From contig CAZTOW010000025.1 in assembly GCA_964615375.1 (NCBI GenBank), positions 62,001 to 126,000 on the forward strand: a stretch of 64,000 bases of DNA. The letters run 5' to 3'. This DNA comes from CAZKWG01 sp964615375 (GTDB lineage: Bacteria > Myxococcota_A > UBA796 > CAZKWG01). This document shows, in pieces, positions 52,719 through 60,339 of the stretch. A program made the position numbers and the translations under genes. The notes under the pieces were generated by a model. It made no database searches and was not told the DNA's origin. It was given only the letters and a program-made list of their open reading frames with translations. Each line of letters opens with the position of its first letter. Within the stretch, counting starts at the first letter, position 1.

Positions 52719-53987
52719 TTACTCCCGTAGAATCGGCAGGGTGAGGCAGCGCGGGCCGCCGCGCCCGCGGGAGAGCTCGGAGCCCACGAGGTGGACCGCG
52801 TAGCGGCGCCCCGAGGCGAAGAGCGCGTCCGCGTCCCCGTGGAAGTCCCGCTCGAACTCCTCCAGGAAGGAGCGCGTGCCCATCACCCGGAAGCCGTTCT
52901 TGGACATCTCGCGCGCCGTGTGCGTGTTGCGCGCGTAGCCCACCACGACCCCCGGCCCCAGCGCCACGTAATTCGCCCCGTCCGTCCACTGCTCTCGCGG
53001 CCCGTGGATGGGGTGCCCGCCCCCGCAGGCCACGGCGCGAAGCGGGTGCCCCTCCAAAGCCAGCGCGTCCAGCAGGTCGCCCCCCGGCTCGTCCACCACC
53101 ATGCGGCCCTCGTAGCGGCTGAGCCGGATGATGTTCGCCTCCTCCGGGCCGCCCCGCTCCAGCAGGGGCTGGAAGACCACGCCCAGATCCCAGTCCACCA
53201 TGGTGAACACGGTGTCCAGGTGCATGCTGGAGCGCTTCTTGGGCATCTCCACCACCAGCACCCGCGAGAAGCCCGCGTCCAGCAGCTCACGCGCGAGCGA
53301 CAGGATCATCGACCACGTCGTCCGCTCACTCGCCCCGATCAGCGCGAGCGAGCTGGAGATCACCAGCACGTCCCCGCCCTCCAGCGTGAGCGGCGCGTGG
53401 CGCTGCCACTGGCGGACGTGGTGGCTGGTCTTCGAGATCCGCACCCCCTCGAAGATGGGGTGGTGCTCGACCACGTTCCAGAAGAGCACCGTCTCGCGCC
53501 GCCGCGCGGGCTTGCGCGCGTTGCCCACCACGAAGAGATCCCCGAGCGAGGCCCCCAGGTCGCGCGTGAAGATCAGGTTCGGCAGCGGCGGGAACAGCTC
53601 CGGGTCCTCCAGCCCGCCGCCCACCGTGCCCACGATGAGCGACTGCGCGAGGTCCACGCTCTCCAGCTGCTCGAGCGTGCGGAAGTGCTCGTCCGGCAGC
53701 GGGTAGAGCCGCGCCAGATCGTCCAGCACCGCGCGCCGGTCGTCCGGCTCGTCCAGCACCTGCGCCACCAGATCCTCGAGCAGCAGCACCTCCGCCACCG
53801 CCTCCAGCACCAGCCGGAGCTGCTCGTGCTCCTCGCGCGCCTGGGGCAGGTGGATGAGGTCGTCGAAGAGCAGGTAGTCGGCGCTGGCCTCCTGGATGTG
53901 GCCAGGCAGCATGCGCTCCAGCGCCGCGCCGGGCGGCTGGATGATGACACGGCGCAGGCGCCCGACCTCGCTGGTGACCCGGATCAT
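52719..53987 (-). CDS. arcA: arginine deiminase
   Basis: The 422-aa enzyme hydrolyses arginine to citrulline and ammonia. Catalytic features are all present: FTRD, EGGDVLV (Asp), SMHLDTVFTMVD (His), GGGHPIHGPREQWTDGANYV and the nucleophile Cys in RGGPRCLTLP at the C-terminus. Start ATG 53987 has GGGGAG about 6 nt upstream. No arcB or arcC accompanies it, so it may act alone or in deimination for nitrogen or acid response. Confidence 0.93.
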   Translation of the reverse strand: MIRVTSEVGRLRRVIIQPPGAALERMLPGHIQEASADYLLFDDLIHLPQAREEHEQLRLVLEAVAEVLLLEDLVAQVLDEPDDRRAVLDDLARLYPLPDEHFRTLEQLESVDLAQSLIVGTVGGGLEDPELFPPLPNLIFTRDLGASLGDLFVVGNARKPARRRETVLFWNVVEHHPIFEGVRISKTSHHVRQWQRHAPLTLEGGDVLVISSSLALIGASERTTWSMILSLARELLDAGFSRVLVVEMPKKRSSMHLDTVFTMVDWDLGVVFQPLLERGGPEEANIIRLSRYEGRMVVDEPGGDLLDALALEGHPLRAVACGGGHPIHGPREQWTDGANYVALGPGVVVGYARNTHTAREMSKNGFRVMGTRSFLEEFERDFHGDADALFASGRRYAVHLVGSELSRGRGGPRCLTLPILRE

Positions 53988-54114
53988 CGTCGCTCCCCGT
54001 CGTCCCTTCCATAGGGGCTTTCGCCCGTGTCGTCCGTAGGGGGCTCTCGCCCGAGCCCCTCCCTTAGCCGCTCCGCCGCCGCGCCGCGAGCGGCTCGCGT
54101 GGGATACGCTGCCT

Positions 54115-55404
54115 ATGATGTGGAAGCGGATCCGAGCGCTGTACCGCGACGCGACCATGGACGCCGCCGCCTCGTCGAGCCCCTGGCGGCGCCGCGGCAT
54201 GGAGCTCGTCCACACCGTCGTGGCCCTCACCAACAAGGCCATCCGCGACCGGCTGGGGATGCGCGCGGCCATGCTGGCCTTCTGGACGGCCCTCTCCGTC
54301 GTCCCGGTGTTGATGCTGGCCTTCTCGCTGACCGGGCCGCTCGGCCTCACCGACCAGACCCGGGACATCGTCAAGGACTTCCTCTACGAGACCGTGCTGG
54401 CCAGCTCGGTGGACGAGGTGGGCGGCGTGCTGGACACGCTGCTCCTGGGGACGAGCCTGCGCACCATCGGCGTCGCGGGCGTGATCGGCCTGCTCCTGGC
54501 CGGCGCCCAGCTCTTCTTCACGGTGGAGCGCACCTACAACGAGCTCTACGGCGCGCGCGTGCGCCGCAGCCCGATCCTGCGCTTCCTGGTCTACTACGCC
54601 GCGATCACGCTGGGGCCGCTCCTGGTGGGCTGGGGGCTCATCAACACGAGCGGGCTCGGCGATCCCGGCACCGTCACCCTGCTCCTCTCGGGCGGGCTCA
54701 CCACCTTCGTGATGGTGGGCGCCATCTGGCTGCTGCCCGACACCGAGGTGCGCTGGAGCGCCGCCGTCCTGGGCGGGGTCTTCTCCAGCGTGCTCTTCGA
54801 GGGCGCCAAGAACGGCTTCGCTCTCTACGTGGACCTCTTCGGCGGGCGCAGCGGCATGGCCATCGCGTTCGGCTCCCTGGCCTTCATCCCCTTCGCCCTG
54901 CTCTGGATCGAGGTGGTCTGGATCATCGTGCTGCTGGGGGTGGACGTGGCCTACGTCGTCCAGCACCGGAGCTGGCAGCACGCGGCGAAGCAGGCGGTGG
55001 ACCTGGACGAGGACGCGCAGGTGCGCTGGCCGGACGGGATGTTCGCGCTCACGGTGATGGTGCTGCTCTGCGAGCAGTTCGAGCGCGGCGCCGGGCCGGG
55101 CGACCCCAACGCCCTCGCCGTGCGCATGGGGGTGGAGCCCGCCAGCGTGCTCACCGCGCTCAACGTGCTGGAGGACGCCGGCCTCGTCATCGCCACCGAT
55201 CAGGGCGGCTTCGCCCCGGCTGTGCCCCCCAGCCAGATCCGGGGCTCCGAGGTGCTGCGGCGCTGGCGCGGGGTCGCCGGGCTGAACCGCGGCGGGCCCG
55301 ACCCCCTGGTCCGGCGCATGAGCGAGCGGCTCGACGCCCTGGAGTCCCGCCTGGACGAGCCCCTGTCCGCCTTGACCGCCAGCCCCGCAAGGGAGGGAGG
55401 GTAG
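54115..55404 (+). CDS. YihY/BrkB-family membrane protein with extra C-terminal domain
   Basis: The 429-aa protein has the YihY core of about six helices: AFWTALSVVPVLMLAFSL, LFFTVERTYNELYGARV, LVYYAAITLGPLLVGWG and a later FALLWIEVVWIIVLLGVDV. A cytoplasmic winged-helix-like C-terminus follows (NALAVRMGVEPASVLTALNV). Function of the family is not settled (formerly mis-called RNase BN). Adjacent ATG codons at 54115 and 54118 are both possible. The universal stress gene follows after 3 bp. Confidence 0.87.
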   Translation: MMWKRIRALYRDATMDAAASSSPWRRRGMELVHTVVALTNKAIRDRLGMRAAMLAFWTALSVVPVLMLAFSLTGPLGLTDQTRDIVKDFLYETVLASSVDEVGGVLDTLLLGTSLRTIGVAGVIGLLLAGAQLFFTVERTYNELYGARVRRSPILRFLVYYAAITLGPLLVGWGLINTSGLGDPGTVTLLLSGGLTTFVMVGAIWLLPDTEVRWSAAVLGGVFSSVLFEGAKNGFALYVDLFGGRSGMAIAFGSLAFIPFALLWIEVVWIIVLLGVDVAYVVQHRSWQHAAKQAVDLDEDAQVRWPDGMFALTVMVLLCEQFERGAGPGDPNALAVRMGVEPASVLTALNVLEDAGLVIATDQGGFAPAVPPSQIRGSEVLRRWRGVAGLNRGGPDPLVRRMSERLDALESRLDEPLSALTASPAREGG

Positions 55405-55407
55405 ACC

Positions 55408-56217
55408 ATGTACCTGCGCATCCTCTGGCTCCACGACCTCTCCGAGCGGGCACAGGCCGCGGGCGACTGGGTGCGCTGGCTCGCGCCGCGCTCCGACGCC
55501 GAGGTCCTCATCGCCCACGCCCTGGGCGAGCCCCTGGACAAGGACGAGGAGGATCTGGCCCTGGCCGCCAGGCGGGCCGAGGCGAAGGCCGCGCTGTCCC
55601 CCCTCTGCGATCAGCTCGGCGCCGACGGCATCCCCACGGGCATGCGCCTGGAGGCGGGGCAGCCGCTGGACCTGGCCGAGCGCCTCTGCGAGCAGGAGCA
55701 GATCGGCCTCGCGCTGATGGGCGCCACCGGGGCCAGCGGCATCGACCGAGTGCTCCTGGGCTCCACCACCGAGCGCCTCGTGCGCCGGCTGCCCTGCTCC
55801 GTCCTGGTGGCCCGCTCCCCCTTCCAGCGCGTTCGCAGCGTGGTCTGCGCGGTGGACCCCGGCCACGGCCCGGAGCCCGCCATCCTCCAGGCCGTGGGCC
55901 TCGCCCGCCTCGCCGGCGCCCACCTCGACTTCATCACCGTGGTCGAGCCCGCCCTGGACCTCGCCGAGACCGGGCCCGCCCAGGCCCGACTGGAGCAGGT
56001 CCTGAGCAGCACCCTCGGCGACGAGCACGACGAGGGCTGGCACCGGTCCGTGGTCATCGCCGAGACCCCGGCCCAGGGCATCCTACACCGGGCGGACGGC
56101 GCGGATCTCGTGGTGGTGGGCACCCAGGGCAAGCGCGGCCTCAAGCGCCTGCTGCTGGGGAGCGTCGCGGAGACGGTGGTGCGGTCTTGCCCGGTCTCCG
56201 TCCTCGTCGCGCGCTGA
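55408..56217 (+). CDS. tandem universal stress protein (UspA-type)
   Basis: The 269-aa protein holds two Usp domains (about 1-135 and 140-269). Each ends in the ATP-binding signature: GATGASGIDRVLLGSTTERL and VGTQGKRGLKRLLLGSVAET, i.e. G-2x-G-9x-G-S/T. It is likely a nucleotide-binding stress regulator. It lies between the YihY-like and glycosyltransferase genes in one operon. Confidence 0.93.
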   Translation: MYLRILWLHDLSERAQAAGDWVRWLAPRSDAEVLIAHALGEPLDKDEEDLALAARRAEAKAALSPLCDQLGADGIPTGMRLEAGQPLDLAERLCEQEQIGLALMGATGASGIDRVLLGSTTERLVRRLPCSVLVARSPFQRVRSVVCAVDPGHGPEPAILQAVGLARLAGAHLDFITVVEPALDLAETGPAQARLEQVLSSTLGDEHDEGWHRSVVIAETPAQGILHRADGADLVVVGTQGKRGLKRLLLGSVAETVVRSCPVSVLVAR

Positions 56218-57758
56218 TCGCCGCCGCGCTCCTCGCCGCGGGCCTCGCCGGCGGGCGGGCGCTCGTGCTCGCGCGGGCCGAGCGTGCGCTCGAAGATCGC
56301 GGCCTCCGCTGGGGATCACGCGAGGCGGGCCTGCTGGAGGCGAGCTGGCGTGAGCTCGAGGGCCCCGGGCTGCGCGCCGACGCCCTCCACGCCCGCCTGC
56401 TCCCCTCCCCCGTCGTCGAGATCGAGGCCCCCGAGGTCGATCTCAGCGCGCTGGAGCCCTCGGCGGGCGGGGAGAGCGGCGGCGGCGAGCTCCTGGGCGG
56501 GCTCCCCCTGGCGGTGGAGGTCCACGGGCTCACGCTGCGCTGGGGGGCGAGCACCCTGGCCTCCGACCTCAGCGGCCCCCTGCTCCCCACCCCCGACCTC
56601 CAGGGCGAGGGCGCGCAGCTCCGCCGGGAGGGCGAGCGCTGGGTGGGCTCGCTCACGCGGGAGCTGGATCTGGGCCCGGTCTCGGGAGCGCTCACCCTGC
56701 GCTTCAGCGCGAAGGAGGAGCTTGACCTGGAGATCGAGGTCCCCGACCTCCGGGTGTCCTGGGAGGCGCTGGCCCCCGCCCCCCTCGGCCCGCTCCCCCT
56801 GAGCGGGCGCGCGAGCCTGCGCCGAGACGGGGCCGTGGACGCCGAGGGCGCGCTGGGCGAGCTTCCCTGGCGGGCGCGCGGGGTGCTCGGCCTGGAGCCC
56901 CAGCAGGTCGATCTCACCCTGAGCCTGGGCCCCGCGCCCCTGTCGGCGGTCGCCGGCCTCTTTGGCGATCAGGTCCCCGAGGCGGAGGCCGACCTGCGCG
57001 GGACCCTGGGCCTGGAGCTCGCGCTGCACGGCCCGCCCTGGCGCTGGCGGGCGGTGCCCTCGGCGGACGGGCTCCAGGCGGACGGGGCCGCTCCTCCCTT
57101 GGACGCGCTGCGCGGCGGGACATTCACCTGGCGCGCGCCGGGGCCCGAAGGTGAGCTCCTGGTCCGCAGCACCGGCGAGGGCAGCCCCGGCTGGGTGCCG
57201 CTCCGCGAGGCCGGCAAGATGCCCGCCGCCGTGGTCGCCGCGGAGGACGCCGCCTTCTGGCGACACCCCGGCTACGATCTGGAGGCCATCCAGGAGGCGC
57301 TGGACGCCTGGGCGGCCGGGGAGGAGCGCCCCCGCGGGGGTAGCACGCTCACGCAGCAGCTCGCCAAGAACCTCTTCTTCGACGGGGACCGCACCCTCCT
57401 GCGCAAGCTGCGCGAGCTCACCGTGGCGGTCGAGCTGGAGCGGCGCCTGGGCAAGCCGCGCGTCCTGGAGCTCTACCTGAACGTCGTCGAGCTGGGGCCC
57501 GGGACCTACGGCGTCGGCCCGGCGTCCCAGCTCTACTTCCTCAAGTCCCCCGCCGGGCTGACCTGGAAGGAGGCCACCTTCCTCGCCGCCATCCTGCCTG
57601 CCCCGCGCACCTTCTATCAGACCGGGCTCGTGGAGGGCCGCCCGCCCAACGCCCGCATCGAGCGCGTCCTGGACAACCTCGTGCGCCTGGGCGCGATGAG
57701 CCCCGACGAGGCCGCCCGCGCCCGCGCCGAGCCCCTGCGGCTCATCCCTCCCCTTTGA
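56187..57758 (+). CDS. monofunctional peptidoglycan glycosyltransferase (GT51) with AsmA-like N-terminal region
   Basis: A TTG at 56187 gives 523 aa, with RPRR followed by a membrane anchor (ALIAAALLAAGLAGG). A CTG at 56214 overlapping the Usp stop is the alternative. Residues about 60-330 look like an AsmA/DUF-type beta region. The C-terminal GT51 domain shows AAEDAAFWRHPGYD (catalytic Glu), RGGSTLTQQLAKNLF and LELYLNVVELGPGTYGV. It polymerises glycan strands from lipid II. No transpeptidase domain is present. Confidence 0.87.
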   Translation: MPGLRPRRALIAAALLAAGLAGGRALVLARAERALEDRGLRWGSREAGLLEASWRELEGPGLRADALHARLLPSPVVEIEAPEVDLSALEPSAGGESGGGELLGGLPLAVEVHGLTLRWGASTLASDLSGPLLPTPDLQGEGAQLRREGERWVGSLTRELDLGPVSGALTLRFSAKEELDLEIEVPDLRVSWEALAPAPLGPLPLSGRASLRRDGAVDAEGALGELPWRARGVLGLEPQQVDLTLSLGPAPLSAVAGLFGDQVPEAEADLRGTLGLELALHGPPWRWRAVPSADGLQADGAAPPLDALRGGTFTWRAPGPEGELLVRSTGEGSPGWVPLREAGKMPAAVVAAEDAAFWRHPGYDLEAIQEALDAWAAGEERPRGGSTLTQQLAKNLFFDGDRTLLRKLRELTVAVELERRLGKPRVLELYLNVVELGPGTYGVGPASQLYFLKSPAGLTWKEATFLAAILPAPRTFYQTGLVEGRPPNARIERVLDNLVRLGAMSPDEAARARAEPLRLIPPL

Positions 57759-57802
57759 GCGCCGCGCCCGTCCGCCCCTCGAGGATGGGGTAGCCTCTCC
57801 CG

Positions 57803-58264
57803 ATGCGCTCCCCTCCCCTCACCCGCCGCGCGCTGCTCTGCGCCAGTGTGGCCGCCACCCTGCTCCCCGGGGCGCTGCTCCCCGGCTGCAGCCCGCCCCC
57901 CGAGCCGATCCAGCGCTTCCTCCTGCTCTCCCGGCGCCTGCTGGGGCGCGAGGATCTGGACGCGGGCGAGGCGGCGGCCCTGCACGCGGCGCTCAGCGCG
58001 GGAGAGGGCGCCCAGGCCCGCCTGGACCAGCTCGCCGCGCGCCTTCAGGACGAGGAGACCCTGAGCGCCGAGGACGAGCGCACACGGCTGGAGGTCCTGC
58101 GCGGCTGGTACGCGGGCGTCGTGCTGGGCCCGGACGGCCTGCGCCGCCGACTCTTCCCCGCCAGCCTGCCCTGGACGGCCATGGGATACGGCGCTCCCCG
58201 CGGCCTCTGCCACGACGGGCCCGCGCGCTGGGGCGCGCCGCCGCCCGGCCTGGAGGGGCGCTGA
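57803..58264 (+). CDS. Tat-type lipoprotein, small subunit of a GMC oxidoreductase
   Basis: The 153-aa product has a twin-arginine leader with a lipobox-like end (TRRALLCASVAATLL then LPGC). The mature part is helical and ends FPASLPWTAMGYGAPRGLC. Such small proteins, encoded just before an FAD-GMC enzyme, act as chaperone or helper subunit for export of the flavoprotein (gluconate or fructose dehydrogenase type). It overlaps the GMC gene by 4 nt if CTG is the start. Confidence 0.75.
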   Translation: MRSPPLTRRALLCASVAATLLPGALLPGCSPPPEPIQRFLLLSRRLLGREDLDAGEAAALHAALSAGEGAQARLDQLAARLQDEETLSAEDERTRLEVLRGWYAGVVLGPDGLRRRLFPASLPWTAMGYGAPRGLCHDGPARWGAPPPGLEGR

Positions 58265-59865
58265 GCACCTACGAAGCGGACGTGATCATCGTCGGCGCCG
58301 GGCCCGCGGGCGCCCTGGTCGCGCTCACCCTGGCCGAGGCCGGACGCGACGTGCTCCTCCTGGAGAGCGGACCGCGCATCGACCGCGCCGCCGCCGTGCG
58401 CCGCTTCCTGCTCAGCGAGCGCACCAGCCCCGACGCCCCCTACGAGGACCTGCCCCACGCCCCGCGCCCCGTGCAGGACGACCCGCACCGCCACTACGTG
58501 CAGCGCGGCCCCGAGCTCTACAACGCCCTCTACGAGCGCGCCGTGGGCGGCTCCACCTGGCACTGGCTCGGCAACACGCCCCGCCTCCTGCGCGCCGACC
58601 TGGAGATGAAGCGCCGCTACGGCCTCGGCGTGGACTGGCCCATCGGCTACGACGACCTGGAGCCCTGGTATGTCCGGGCGGAGGCCGAGCTCGGCGTCTC
58701 CGGGGACGAGCCGACCGGCCCCGACCGCAGCGCCCCCCTCCCCCTCCCGGCCCTGCCCATGACCTACCTGGACCGCCAGGTCGCGGAGGCCGCCAGCAAG
58801 CTCGATCTCCACGTCCGGGTCGGCCCCCAGGCCCGCGCGGCGGAGCCCTGGCGGGGCCGGGCCGCCTGCTGTGGCTCGGCGAGCTGCGTGCCCATCTGCC
58901 CGGTCGGCGCGCGCTACACCGCCACCCTCCACGTCGATCGCGCCGAAGCCGCCGGGGCCAGGCTGGTCACCGGCGCCGTGGTCTCTCGGATCGTGCTCGG
59001 GCCGCGGGACGAGGTGGCGGAGCTCCAGGGCCGCCACGCCGACGGATCGCCCTTCGTGGCCCGCGGGCGCCGCTTCGTGCTGGCCGCCAACGCCGTCGAG
59101 ACCCCCCGCCTCCTGCTGGCCTCGGCCGACGGGCGCTGGTCGGGCGGGCTGGCCAACCAGAGCGGCAAGGTCGGGCGCGGGCTGATGGACCACCTCTTCG
59201 TCAACGCCCTGGCCCTCACCCATGAGCCGGTCTTCCCCTATCGCGGCCCCCTGGTCACCTCCTGCCTGGACGACCTGCGCGACACGCCCGCCCGGCGGGA
59301 TCGCGCCGCCTTCCGCGTGGAGATCTTCAACTCCGGCTGGTGGGGCTCCGACCGCTACCCCACGGCCTTCGCCGAGCAGATGCTCGCCGAGGGCAGGCCC
59401 GTCGAGGAGATCGAGCGCCGCCTCGCCCAGCTCTGCTCGCGCCACCTCCGGCTCGGCGCCATCGTCGAGGTCCCGCCCGACGAGGAGAACCGGATCGAGG
59501 CCGACGCGAGCGCCCTCGACGCGCACGGCAACCCCCGCCCCGCGGTCTCCTTCCGCGTGCCCGAGTACACCCGCCGCGGCGCCGCCGAGGCCGAGGCCCT
59601 GCTGGCGCGCCTCATCGCCGCCATCGGCGCCGAGCCCCTGCGCAACACCCTGCCCCTGCAGAGCGTCCACCACCCCTCGGGGACCTGCCGCATGGGTCGG
59701 GACCCGCGGGAGAGCGTGGTCGATCCTGACCTTCGCGCCCACGACCACCCGAACCTGAGCGTCATCGGCAGCGCCGTCTTCCCCACCGTGGGCACGTCCA
59801 ACCCCACCCTGACCATCGCCGCCCTGGCCCTGCGCCTCGGCCAGCGCCTGGCGCAGGAGCGCTGA
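58261..59865 (+). CDS. GMC-family FAD oxidoreductase, probable sugar/alcohol dehydrogenase large subunit
   Basis: The flavoprotein shows ADVIIVGAGPAGALVALTLA, the FAD-binding loop GGSTWHWLGNTPRLL, a Cys-rich AACCGSASCVPICPVGARY (seen in gluconate- and glucoside-dehydrogenase large subunits), and the C-terminal LPLQSVHHPSGTCRMG with NPTLTIAALALRLG. A CTG at 58261 in the CTGA overlap would supply the STYEAD lead-in expected before the Rossmann strand. The first standard start, GTG 58282, trims it. It is paired with the Tat-leader small subunit. The substrate is not determined. Confidence 0.88.
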   Translation: MSTYEADVIIVGAGPAGALVALTLAEAGRDVLLLESGPRIDRAAAVRRFLLSERTSPDAPYEDLPHAPRPVQDDPHRHYVQRGPELYNALYERAVGGSTWHWLGNTPRLLRADLEMKRRYGLGVDWPIGYDDLEPWYVRAEAELGVSGDEPTGPDRSAPLPLPALPMTYLDRQVAEAASKLDLHVRVGPQARAAEPWRGRAACCGSASCVPICPVGARYTATLHVDRAEAAGARLVTGAVVSRIVLGPRDEVAELQGRHADGSPFVARGRRFVLAANAVETPRLLLASADGRWSGGLANQSGKVGRGLMDHLFVNALALTHEPVFPYRGPLVTSCLDDLRDTPARRDRAAFRVEIFNSGWWGSDRYPTAFAEQMLAEGRPVEEIERRLAQLCSRHLRLGAIVEVPPDEENRIEADASALDAHGNPRPAVSFRVPEYTRRGAAEAEALLARLIAAIGAEPLRNTLPLQSVHHPSGTCRMGRDPRESVVDPDLRAHDHPNLSVIGSAVFPTVGTSNPTLTIAALALRLGQRLAQER

Positions 59866-59908
59866 TCTCCTCCGTGCGCCGGCCGGGGAGCAGGTTAGCC
59901 TCCGCGCC

Positions 59909-60334
59909 ATGCGATTCCACGAGAACGTCCACGACGTCTACTTCGACGACCTCGACGCCTTCCAGGTCCTCCACAACGCCCGCTACCTGCTGATGTTCGA
60001 GCGAACCATCGGCTCCTTCTGGCACCACCTCGGCTGGGGCGGGCTCCTGGACGCGCAGAAGAACCCGGACCAGTTCCACCTCGTCCGCGCCAACCACGTC
60101 GAGTACCAGCGCCCCGTCCACGGCGTCGGCCAGGTGCGGGTGCGCGTCTGGGTGCAGAAGCTCGGCCGCACCAGCCTCACCTTCGGCTTCCGCATGCTGC
60201 CGCTGGACGAGGACACCGAGCACGCCCATGGCACGCGGGTCATCGTGCGGGTGGACCCGCGCACGCTCAAGCCCGTGCCCTGGACCGAGCACTTCCGCGA
60301 GACCCTCGTGCCGTATAGCGCGAACACGAACTAG
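59909..60334 (+). CDS. 4-hydroxybenzoyl-CoA-thioesterase-like hotdog protein
   Basis: The 141-aa hotdog fold shows VYFDDLDAFQVLHNARYLLM (the Asp-x-Asp.. H-N motif of the YbgC/4HBT group) and HVEYQRPVHGVGQVRVRV. YbgC-like enzymes hydrolyse acyl-CoA or acyl-ACP. It is the last gene of the rightward operon and faces the cyclase gene, with 5 bp between the two stop codons. Confidence 0.88.
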   Translation: MRFHENVHDVYFDDLDAFQVLHNARYLLMFERTIGSFWHHLGWGGLLDAQKNPDQFHLVRANHVEYQRPVHGVGQVRVRVWVQKLGRTSLTFGFRMLPLDEDTEHAHGTRVIVRVDPRTLKPVPWTEHFRETLVPYSANTN

Positions 60335-60339
60335 ATCGA

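Noticed and set aside
54027..57758. 1243-aa continuous frame covering YihY, Usp and GT51 regions
   Set aside because: Only its last ~523 codons are real (GT51); the upstream part is a shadow of the YihY-like and Usp genes in another frame.
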